Part shown: positions 14,215 to 21,107 of the stretch, one piece after another
How positions within the stretch are numbered: position 1 is the stretch's first letter
How the letters are laid out: every line of letters starts with the position of its first letter
NCBI GenBank assembly: GCA_964589725.1
Contig: CAZPUJ010000515.1
Location: forward strand, 1 to 24,200
DNA length: 24,200 nucleotides
Reading direction: 5' to 3'
Source of the DNA: CAYSHJ01 sp964589725
GTDB lineage: Bacteria; Planctomycetota; Planctomycetia; Planctomycetales; Planctomycetaceae
Translations under genes and position numbers: made by a program
The notes under the pieces: model-generated
The model's input: only the letters and a program-made list of their open reading frames with translations
The model's database searches: none
Told to the model about the DNA's origin: nothing

Positions 14215-15672
14215 TTAGCCAAACAACTCGCTGAGCACTCGGCCACCTTCGACCAACGCCACCGGGCGATCTTGTTTGTCTCGCAGCAGGTGTGCGTGCG
14301 GGTTGATGCCGAGCGCATGGTAAATTGTGCAAGCCAGGTCTTCGCAACTGACAGGATGATCCACTGGCCAGGCCGCATCTTTGTCAGAGCGGCCAAACGT
14401 GATGCTGCCGCGAATACCGGCCCCCGCCAGCACACACGGAAAGCAATAGGTCCAATGATCGCGGCCGTCCTCTTGGCCTCGGTTCTGAAACTTTGGAGTG
14501 CGACCCATTTCACCGACGGCGATGACCAGCGTCTCGTCGAGCAGCCCGCGAGCTTCCAAATCATCCAACAGCGCGGAGAGTCCCAGGTCCAGGCCCGGCA
14601 GTAGATGATCTTTCATCACGCGCGTCAGCCCGGCATGCATGTCCCAGCTTCCCATCACGTCGCCGCGCACGGCCAAGTCCCAGGCCACGGTCACGAATCG
14701 CGATCCCGCTTCGAGCATCCGCCGCCCCATCAACAGCGACTGGCCGAACAAATTACGGCCATATAGATCGCGCAGCTTGTCTGGCTCGCGCCGAATGTCG
14801 AATGCTGCGCCGACTTTGTCCGAAGTCAGTAATGCCAACGCCCGCTCGCGCGTGGAACTGAAATCTTGCACGGCAGCGGCGTCGATTAGTCGGCGGCGCT
14901 GTTGGTCGAATTGCGCGAGCAAACTTTCGCGCCGGCCGACTCGGTCGAGGGTCAGTTGAGGCTGCGGATCGAGGCCCAACATACGGAAGTCGAGTTCGTC
15001 GTCCGTACAATCCCGGTAGAAGGGATTGTCCCCGGCGTTACGTTTGGAAATGTTCGTGGCCATGCCGTCATAAGCTGGTCCGAGCCAGCCCGCATACTGA
15101 CCATTGATGTTGTAGCCCGCGAAATGGCCCAGTCGTTTCGGCAAGAACACGTAGCCGGGAAACGCCGGCGGCTTGCCGGTCGCACGGCGATCAAGATACT
15201 CAACAACCGAGCCGTAACACGGCCAATCTTTGTCGGTGGCATCGACCATCGCCGCGCCGCGTTCGGCTGGTGGAATCGGATGTCCGGTCTGAATGTGATG
15301 CGTGCCGTTATGGTCGTTCAGCGGATGATTCACCGTGCGGATCACGCAATACTTGTCCGACCGTGCCGCGAGCCTCGGTAGATGCTCGCAAATCCGCAGG
15401 TCCGGCGTCCGCGACGAGATCGGTTGATATGGCCCGCGAATCGAGCTGGCCGCTTCCGGCTTCATATCAAACGTCTCAAGCTGACTCGGACCACCATATA
15501 AGAATGCGAACAAGACGGATTTCGCTCGCGGCTGACGACCCGTTTTAGAAGACTCGGCGGCGAGCACCTTCGGCACGCTCAGGCCAAACAAGCCCGCGCC
15601 GCCGGCTTGCAACCATTCCCGACGCGCCAATCCGTGACACACCCGGCGTGGATGACTCAGGATGGTCAGCAT
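14215..15672 (-). CDS. DUF1501 protein, Tat-exported
   Basis: An intact 485-aa DUF1501 protein: Tat-like start (LARREWLQAGGAGLFGLSV), SVLFAFLYGGPSQLETFDMKPEA, KYCVIRTVNHPLNDHNGTHH, WDMHAGLTRVMKDHLLPG, AVGEMGRTPKFQNRG and DGRDHWTYCFPCVLAGAGIRG. Compared with its neighbours it has GEMGRTP instead of GEFGRTP. ATG 15672 has GGAGG nine bases upstream. It follows another DUF1501 gene by 30 bases on the same strand, so both should be on one transcript with the DsrE-like gene further upstream. It is convergent with the PhyH gene, with 66 bases between their stops. Confidence 0.9.
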   Translation of the reverse strand: MLTILSHPRRVCHGLARREWLQAGGAGLFGLSVPKVLAAESSKTGRQPRAKSVLFAFLYGGPSQLETFDMKPEAASSIRGPYQPISSRTPDLRICEHLPRLAARSDKYCVIRTVNHPLNDHNGTHHIQTGHPIPPAERGAAMVDATDKDWPCYGSVVEYLDRRATGKPPAFPGYVFLPKRLGHFAGYNINGQYAGWLGPAYDGMATNISKRNAGDNPFYRDCTDDELDFRMLGLDPQPQLTLDRVGRRESLLAQFDQQRRRLIDAAAVQDFSSTRERALALLTSDKVGAAFDIRREPDKLRDLYGRNLFGQSLLMGRRMLEAGSRFVTVAWDLAVRGDVMGSWDMHAGLTRVMKDHLLPGLDLGLSALLDDLEARGLLDETLVIAVGEMGRTPKFQNRGQEDGRDHWTYCFPCVLAGAGIRGSITFGRSDKDAAWPVDHPVSCEDLACTIYHALGINPHAHLLRDKQDRPVALVEGGRVLSELFG

Positions 15673-15702
15673 GGCAACGTCCTCCGCTGGCGAGCTAAGG
15701 CT

Positions 15703-17184
15703 TCACGCCAGCCCCGTGATGGGTTGACCGTGATAAATGTGGTGTGGGCGGTTGAGTTCGTCGTGCCAGGCAGCGGTGTCGGGAATGCCCAGGGCGTGAT
15801 AGATCGTCGCGGCCATGTCGTCGGGCTTTTGCGGATTGCTGGATGGATAGGCGCCGAGCTTGTCGGACGAGCCGATTGCCGTCCCGCCGCGAACGCCGGC
15901 GCCGGCGAAGAAGACGCTTTGCACGGCTCCCCAGTGGTCGCGGCCGGGCTGCGGATAAGATTCGGACAGCAGTGACAGCTTCGGCGTGCGACCGAACTCG
16001 CCGGCCATGACAATCAGCGTGCTGTCGAGCAGTCCGCTCGTTTGCAGATCGTCAAGCAACGCACACAGCGCACGGTCTGTCGGCGGGAAGAGTTTGTTTC
16101 GCAGGCGGGCGAAAATGTCTCCGTGAGTGTCCCACGTCTCATTGCTGCCGAGGTTCACTTGGACCAAGTTGACTCCGGCCTCGACCAACCGAAAGGCCAT
16201 CAGCAGCGACCAGCCAAAACTGTTGCGTCCATATCGCTCTTGAGTTTGCTGGTCGGCGTTCGTGACGTCGAACGCGCGCCGCACGTCGCTCGCGGCCAGC
16301 AAAGAGATCGCCGACTGACGGTGTTCATCGTAGCTCTGCGACGCGGCTGATTGCTCGAGCGCACTGCGTTGCCGGTCCAATTCGCGCAGCAAGTCGACAC
16401 GGCTATTGACTCGGCCCAGGCTGAGGTCGGGGGAGAGTGCGATGTTCGGAGCCTGATAGATTCGCGCGTCGGCTTCCTTCGGTGCTTTCTTCGTTTCGTT
16501 GGCGAATGTGAATTCGGGATAAGCTCCGCGCCAGAACGGATTGCCGTAGGGCGACGCTTCGATGAAGAACGGATCGCGATGCCGACCCATCAGTCCACCG
16601 TAGTTGCCGGGCATGACTCCTCCCGACCAATGCACCAACCGCTCGGGCAGCACAATCGCCGGGGGCAGATTGTGGCTGCGAGCTGGCAGCGCGTCGCCGA
16701 TAACCGACGCCAGACTTGGCCAATCGCTCGGCCGAGGCATTCGGTCTCCGACGAATCCCGGCGACGGAATGCTGCGTCCGGTCAGCATGAAGTAATGCCC
16801 CAGCGTGTGATCGTTGGTCGAATGCGTCAGCGACCTCAACACGGCCCACCGATCACTTTGCCGAGCCAGTCCCGGCAGATGCTCGCAGATTTCGAGGCCG
16901 GGTGTCTTCGTGGCGATCGGGTTGAATTCGCCTCGGACCTCGGCGGGAGCACCGGGCTTCAAATCAAAACTGTCATGCTGCGACAGCCCGCCGGACAGAA
17001 AGATGTAGATGCACGACTTCGCGTGGCCGTTCGTAGTCCCGCCTTGAGGCGGCTGCTCTCTGGGCTGAGCCTCGCGCAACACCGCAAGATGATTCATCCC
17101 CAATCCCAGGAGCCCGACGGCTCCCGCTTGCACCGCTGTGCGTCGCGAAACGAGTGGATGGCGAAGCCCCTGCGAGACGTTCAT
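15703..17184 (-). CDS. DUF1501 protein, Tat-exported
   Basis: An intact 493-aa DUF1501 protein: VSRRTAVQAGAVGLLGLGM (Tat-type signal), SCIYIFLSGGLSQHDSFDLKPGAP, WAVLRSLTHSTNDHTLGHYFMLTGR, ETWDTHGDIFARLRN, VMAGEFGRTPKLSLL and GRDHWGAVQSVFFAGAGVRGG. ATG 17184 has GGGAGA seven bases upstream. The palindromic element 17214-17355 lies just before it and separates it from the DsrE-like gene. The downstream DUF1501 gene starts 30 bases after its stop. Two adjacent but divergent copies suggest an old duplication rather than a recent one. Confidence 0.9.
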   Translation of the reverse strand: MNVSQGLRHPLVSRRTAVQAGAVGLLGLGMNHLAVLREAQPREQPPQGGTTNGHAKSCIYIFLSGGLSQHDSFDLKPGAPAEVRGEFNPIATKTPGLEICEHLPGLARQSDRWAVLRSLTHSTNDHTLGHYFMLTGRSIPSPGFVGDRMPRPSDWPSLASVIGDALPARSHNLPPAIVLPERLVHWSGGVMPGNYGGLMGRHRDPFFIEASPYGNPFWRGAYPEFTFANETKKAPKEADARIYQAPNIALSPDLSLGRVNSRVDLLRELDRQRSALEQSAASQSYDEHRQSAISLLAASDVRRAFDVTNADQQTQERYGRNSFGWSLLMAFRLVEAGVNLVQVNLGSNETWDTHGDIFARLRNKLFPPTDRALCALLDDLQTSGLLDSTLIVMAGEFGRTPKLSLLSESYPQPGRDHWGAVQSVFFAGAGVRGGTAIGSSDKLGAYPSSNPQKPDDMAATIYHALGIPDTAAWHDELNRPHHIYHGQPITGLA

Positions 17185-17213
17185 TGAAAGTCTCCCTAAG
17201 ATTAGACCTCAAA

Positions 17214-17355
17214 CAAGCGATGTCACCTTCACCCCACCGTGCTTGCCTCGGTGGTTCCAGGCTTTTGCACTACGACGAGCCTCTTCACTCGAAATCTTCA
17301 ACGTCGTAGTGCGGAAGCCCGAAAACCACCGAGACAAGCTCGGTGGGGTCGCTTG
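17214..17355. repeat. Three-hairpin palindromic element, copy A
   Basis: The outer ends are CAAGCGA (17214-17220) and TCGCTTG (17349-17355). Inside are hairpins CCACCG..CGGTGG near each end and a long central pair, GCACTACGACG facing CGTCGTAGTGC. The left flank reads CTCAAA and the right flank AATCAGGA, as in copy B. It fills the gap between the DsrE-like gene and the DUF1501 gene; its right flank touches the TAA of the extended DsrE frame. Confidence 0.85.
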
Positions 17356-17363
17356 AATCAGGA

Positions 17364-17849
17364 TTAAAACCATACCAGGTGGTGCGTCGCGATCTTTTCC
17401 AACAACCAATCTGGGCCTTGTCGATCGAGTCCTTCCAGCGCGACCGCGCCGGCAACGCCGTAGTAGTCGGCGCAGGACGGTCATATGTGAACTGCGATCC
17501 CTTTGCTGCGGATTTGCTTCAGGAGATCGCTCGCAGTTCCTTGTTTCGTGAACAACGGCGAGGACAGTTTGTCGGCCTGAGTCTTCAGGCAAACCTGACC
17601 GCCGTCGATTGCGAACCAGATATGGTTGTCCCCCGTCGGCAGTCGTGTGGCGGTAAACAATGCCAACATCAGTCGCGTGGCGTCAGCGGGTCCGTGCGTG
17701 ATCGCCACGACGTAGCCTTTGCGTGAGTCGTTCGATCCGGCGGCCCGCGCTGGTGCGACCGCCGCAGCCAGGCCGAGTCCGGCCGCGCCGAGCGTTGAGA
17801 CCCGCAGAAAGTCAGATCGCGACAGCGGCTCCTGTCGTGTCGAGTCCAT
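17364..17849 (-). CDS. DsrE-like exported protein with in-frame TGA, candidate selenoprotein
   Basis: The first 122 codons encode a signal region (LSRSDFLRVSTLGAAGLGLAA up to ARAAG, Tat-like but with only one of the twin arginines) and a DsrE/DsrF-type sulfur-relay fold: GYVVAITHGPADATRLMLALFTA, WFAIDGGQVCLK, SDLLKQIRSKGIAVHI. Codon 123 (17481-17483) is TGA. The same frame then continues PSCADYYGVAGAVALEG and DRQGPDWLLEKIATHHLVWF to TAA at 17364-17366. DsrE-like proteins usually have a Cys-x-x-Cys here, so TGA replaces the first Cys and gives U-P-S-C. This suggests selenocysteine; DsrE-like selenoproteins have, to my recollection, been reported from marine metagenomes. Alternatives are a nonsense mutation or a base error. 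GAGG lies eight bases before ATG 17849. Probable total is 161 aa. Confidence 0.72.
17442..17482 (-). promoter_or_regulatory. Candidate bacterial SECIS stem-loop after the TGA
   Basis: On the mRNA, GACC (starting in the TGA itself) can pair with GGTC, and GCGCCG with CGGCGC, giving ten base pairs with a five-base bulge on the 5' side and a 16-base loop. A rival fold pairs CGCCG with the first CGGCG around a 7-base loop. Bacterial SECIS elements sit directly after UGA, so the place is right. However, GC-rich coding sequence folds easily, and the loop does not clearly show the usual early G. Confidence 0.35.
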
Positions 17850-17889
17850 GTGGTCGCCTCAGAGAGATTGGTTGCGGTCGGGCAAACGG

Positions 17890-17906
17890 AGCATGCAGAG
17901 CATGCT
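17890..17906. promoter_or_regulatory. Perfect dyad upstream of the DsrE-like gene
   Basis: AGCATGC-AGA-GCATGCT, a perfect 7-bp inverted repeat with a 3-bp spacer, centred about 49 bases upstream of ATG 17849. The size and position fit an operator. No regulator is encoded nearby and no promoter boxes were identified. Confidence 0.35.
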
Positions 17907-17934
17907 GCGTTAAACTTGCATACTAGTCCTCAAA

Positions 17935-18061
17935 CAAGCGACCCCGCCGACCTTGCGTCGGCGGTTTACGGGTTTCTGCACTACGAGCAGTTGATTTCGC
18001 GTGGCGTTCAAGTAGTGCAGAAGCCCGCGAGCCACTGAGGCAAGCTCAGTGGGGTCGCTTG
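17935..18061. repeat. Three-hairpin palindromic element, copy B
   Basis: CAAGCGACCCC (17935-17945) is complementary to GGGGTCGCTTG (18051-18061), and the inverted similarity runs inwards for about 55 bp per arm to TTCTGCACTAC. Each arm has its own hairpin (CCGCCGAC..GTCGGCGG and CCACTGAG..CTCAGTGG). It lies in the same orientation as copy A, and the two flank the DsrE-like gene. In the mirrored arms several differences are compensated so that pairing is kept. Confidence 0.88.
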
Positions 18062-18187
18062 ATTCAGGAATAGTGTCACGAACAGCAATCCAAACGACAA
18101 GGCAAATTTGGAGCGCTGTGGCCCGACACATCTTTGGAACTTTCGGCCGAGTCTTTTGGAATCCACGTTGTTCAATCCGAATTGCAA

Positions 18188-18245
18188 TTCCAAAGAAAGC
18201 CGCTTCGCGGCGATTCCAAGGCGGCGTCGAGCCACCGTACTCCAA
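18188..18245. repeat. Short element of the bioA-repeat family
   Basis: GGCGGCGTCGAGCCACCGT followed by ACTCCAA matches the outer end of the element inside bioA, and the other half carries TTCCAAAG and a small hairpin GCCGCTTCGCGGC. It lies five bases after the stop codon of the RidA-frame sequence on the minus strand. The stretch 18062-18187 shows no gene. Confidence 0.7.
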
Positions 18246-18250
18246 GGGGG

Positions 18251-18703
18251 CTACTTCCGCACGGCGATCATGTCGAGCGTCAACGATCTTCGCGCGAGAC
18301 CGACGCCGAGCACCTGAGCCTTCGAGGCCGCCGGCGGTCGTTGCGGGTCGTAATACTTCGACCGAAGCTCATTGAGTTTCGTACTCGCGTCGTTGTCACT
18401 GACGTAATAGGTCGCCTTGGCCAGGTGCCGCATGTCGCTGCCGCATTGTTCGAGGATCTCCTGCAACTGAGCGAAGACGTCGCTGACTTGCTCCGCAGCG
18501 TCGGCCGTCTCGTGCGAGAATAATCCCGAGACGTAGATGCTGGTTGGACTGTTCGCTCGGACGGCGCGGCAGAACACGGGCGAGGCGGTCATGCCGAGTG
18601 GTGTAACGAGTTTGCACCAAGCTGACTGCCGGCCGCTTGTCCTCCGCGAATCGTTCGGCCAACACCGGCAGAACCTTGGCCGCCACATCGGAATTGGTGA
18701 CAT
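18251..18703 (-). pseudogene. RidA/YjgF-type C-terminal part, out of frame with the sulfatase ORF
   Basis: This frame carries the continuation of the RidA domains that begin in the sulfatase ORF: VTPLGMTASPVFCRAVRANS, then a second domain IYVSGLFSHETADAAEQVSDVFAQLQEILEQCG, MRHLAKATYYVSDND and LTLDMIAVRK followed by TAG. RidA proteins are trimeric deaminases of reactive enamines and imines. The first codons of the frame (18703 to about 18616) are shadow sequence; the real join is near 18607-18616, where AAA occurs and AA would give SLVQLVTPLG. It is either a genuine frameshift mutation or a base error. Confidence 0.7.
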
Positions 18704-20915
18704 AGACGTTGAGTTTCGCGGCCAGGCTGAGTCCGCCAGTCGATCTCAACGCGTAATCCAACGACTGCAACACGTTTTTCGTTTGGACGACGACATTCGC
18801 TGACACCACTTTGCCGTTGGCATCGACCGGCAGGAACTGGCTCGTGTGGGCCAATGCTTCGCCGCCGACCCAGAACGCTTGAGCCATACCAGTCGCCGGA
18901 TTGACTCCCACCGATTTCCCCGGGAAGGGAACGCGAACATGACGGAAGGTTTCTCCTGTGGTCCGAGAGGGGCGTGGTTGTGCTTCTGCTCGTGGCAACG
19001 GTCCGGCCAGCGGTGGCTTCTCGAAGAATTGTTTGTCGCCGGTGACTCGCGGGTCGTTGGTGCGGGTCAGTTCGGACATCAGTTTTTGATTCAACTCCGC
19101 ACGCACCGACTCGTATTTCGGATCGGCCGCGACGTTGCGGAGTTGGTGTAGGTCGTCGGCGATCACGAACAGTTGTTCGCGCGGGCGTTTCGCGAATGCG
19201 AGGTCGTAAAACGGCTTCCACTCGGGATCGGCACGATGCTTGATGAGCCAGGCTTTCGTCGGACTGGCATCCATATCCGAAAGCGAGACGTGCGTGTCAT
19301 TCGCGAACGCTTCGGCACTCGGCTCAGCAGCGGTGTCGAGCGTGTACGGGTTGCCCATTGGCCATCGGTCGGGTTCGAAATTGATGATGTAGAGATAATC
19401 CTTCGTGCGGATCGCTCGTTGTGGGTACGGTAGGAAACCGTCGCGAGCGTCCTCGACATGCCGCTCGCGGCCCGTGAGCACGAAGCTGCGTTGCGGATCG
19501 ACTTGGCCGGACTTCTCCGATCGCAACATCGGCACGAGACTGCGGCCGGTCATCACCTCCGGTGGTTTGAGGGCCGCGATTTCCAGAAACGTCGGCGCGA
19601 GATCCGGCAAGCAGACGAAGTCATCGAGCACTCGGCCACCGCTCGTGCCGGCTCCGCGAATCGCCAGCGTGACGTTCGTGCCGAAGTCGTACAGGTTGCA
19701 TTTTCCGTGCGTGAATCCCGGCGGGCCGTGATCGCCGCTGACGACAACCAGTGTATTGTCCAGTTCGCCGATCTCTTCCAGTTTCTTCAGCAACAGCCCG
19801 ACGGCATGATCGAACGCTTGAATCTCGCCGAAGTAATCGGCGATGTCCTCGCGGACTTCGGGCACGTCCGGCAGAAACTTCGGTACCTTGCCTTTGAGCG
19901 AATCCGGCTCGATGCCCGACAACGCTTTGCCCGAACCACGTTCCCACGCACGATGCACGTTCGTCGGACCGAACCAATAACAGAACGGCTGGTCCAGCTT
20001 TCGGTCCGCGAGGAACGCCTCGAAATTGCCGGTCACGTCGCGATACAGCTCGGCCTTTGCTTCTTCGAGCGGCCGGCCTTTCTTCACCATTTGCGCGACG
20101 ATTTCGGAGAAGTTGTTGAACCGGCCGCCTGCTTTTTCATAGGCGAAGCGAGTCTCACCGAACGGTGCATCGTTCGGCGTGCCGGGACTCCAAACTTTGT
20201 ACGTCTGCCCGATGTGATATCCGGCGTCATGCAGCAGCAACGGGAAACTCGGAATCTTCGCGTCCCACACGGCCCCTTGCAGAATCGCCGCTCGGCCGGT
20301 GCGCCAGAAATACTGTCCTGACAGCAACGAACTGCGGCACGGAGTACACGACGGCGCGTTGACGTACGCTCGGCGGAACAGCACTCCTTCACGCGCGATG
20401 CGGTCAATGTTCGGCGTCTTGATGGCATCGTTGATCGAGCCGGCTCCCTCGACCGCCGCGAAAATACTTGCATATCGTCCCCAATCATCGGCAAACGCGA
20501 AGAGAATGTTGGGACGTTTCTTTTCGGCAGCGGTCACACTGCCAGCCGATACGAGCTGCTTCAACAATCCTTGCAACTCCGCGACTTTCGCGGGGTCCTT
20601 GGCCGCGAGGTTTGTTTGTTCGGCGAGGTCGCTCTTCAGGTCAAACAATTGGCCGAGCGTGGGCGTGCAAATGGAGGCTGGCGAGTGGGTGTCGGTGAAG
20701 CGACAGCCTTGCGTGGCCAACCCATCCAGGTTCGGCGTCTTCGCATGCTTGGCCCCGTAGCACGACAGATCGCCGTAGCCGATGTCGTCGGCCAGAATGA
20801 CAACAATGTTCGGCTTCTGCGGTCCATCTGCGGCAACAAGTTCGTCGACTGGCAGCGAGAGCACGAACGTCAAAACGGCCCACAACACGTTGAATCGATT
20901 GCAGACTCGGCACAT
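18396..20915 (-). CDS. Chimeric secreted sulfatase: sulfatase N-fragment + sulfatase C-tail + complete sulfatase + RidA domains (frameshifted)
   Basis: Residues 1-86 are the start of one sulfatase: signal peptide, NIVVILADDIGYGDLSCYG and CTPT, stopping just before the Arg of the C-x-P-x-R site. Residues 87-126 are a sulfatase C-terminal tail (LFDLKSDLAEQTNLAAKDP). From about 128 a complete second sulfatase follows without its own signal peptide: KRPNILFAFADDWGR, SCTPCRSSLLSGQ (Cys190, converted to formylglycine in active enzymes), VVVSGDHGPPGFTHGKCNLYDFG. From about 655 RidA-type sequence is fused (GVNPATGMAQAFWVGGEALAHTSQFLPVD). The last 70 or so residues of the open frame are out-of-frame sequence; the RidA domain continues in another frame to 18251. 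ATG 20915 has GGGAG upstream. Successive in-frame deletions explain it best. Sulfatase 2 may still be active and be exported by the first gene's signal. Confidence 0.8.
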   Translation of the reverse strand: MCRVCNRFNVLWAVLTFVLSLPVDELVAADGPQKPNIVVILADDIGYGDLSCYGAKHAKTPNLDGLATQGCRFTDTHSPASICTPTLGQLFDLKSDLAEQTNLAAKDPAKVAELQGLLKQLVSAGSVTAAEKKRPNILFAFADDWGRYASIFAAVEGAGSINDAIKTPNIDRIAREGVLFRRAYVNAPSCTPCRSSLLSGQYFWRTGRAAILQGAVWDAKIPSFPLLLHDAGYHIGQTYKVWSPGTPNDAPFGETRFAYEKAGGRFNNFSEIVAQMVKKGRPLEEAKAELYRDVTGNFEAFLADRKLDQPFCYWFGPTNVHRAWERGSGKALSGIEPDSLKGKVPKFLPDVPEVREDIADYFGEIQAFDHAVGLLLKKLEEIGELDNTLVVVSGDHGPPGFTHGKCNLYDFGTNVTLAIRGAGTSGGRVLDDFVCLPDLAPTFLEIAALKPPEVMTGRSLVPMLRSEKSGQVDPQRSFVLTGRERHVEDARDGFLPYPQRAIRTKDYLYIINFEPDRWPMGNPYTLDTAAEPSAEAFANDTHVSLSDMDASPTKAWLIKHRADPEWKPFYDLAFAKRPREQLFVIADDLHQLRNVAADPKYESVRAELNQKLMSELTRTNDPRVTGDKQFFEKPPLAGPLPRAEAQPRPSRTTGETFRHVRVPFPGKSVGVNPATGMAQAFWVGGEALAHTSQFLPVDANGKVVSANVVVQTKNVLQSLDYALRSTGGLSLAAKLNVYVTNSDVAAKVLPVLAERFAEDKRPAVSLVQTRYTTRHDRLARVLPRRPSEQSNQHLRLGIILARDGRRCGASQRRLRSVAGDPRTMRQRHAAPGQGDLLRQ

Positions 20916-20973
20916 TGGCTCGGTCTCCCTCGCTAGGAACTGAATCAGTGCACTCGTCGAGTATTAGTGAACC

Positions 20974-21095
20974 TCATTGGGCCGTCCGGGCGTTCCACAC
21001 GGAGCTCAGTTCAAAGACATCCAAGGCCTCGAATGCGACGTCGCCACCAGTCAGAGTACGAGAGCGGCTGCGGCGATGTAGCGTTTGTGATTCAT
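20974..21095 (-). pseudogene. Possible remnant of an exported S9-type peptidase N-terminus
   Basis: From ATG 21095 the minus strand reads MNHKRYIAAAALVL and then TGA, which looks like a signal peptide start. A second frame across the same place reads LTGGDVAFEALDVFELSSV before a TGA at 20974. ALDVFEL recalls the N-terminus of planctomycete prolyl-oligopeptidase (S9) proteins (ALDVFELEYASDP). Nothing further of the gene is present. The assignment rests on one short motif and is weak. Confidence 0.25.
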
Positions 21096-21107
21096 GGAGA
21101 TTTTCCC

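Noticed and set aside
17343..17726. 127-aa plus-strand frame across the DsrE-like gene
   Set aside because: It is antisense to the conserved DsrE-like sequence on both sides of the TGA, and its start lies in the palindromic element.
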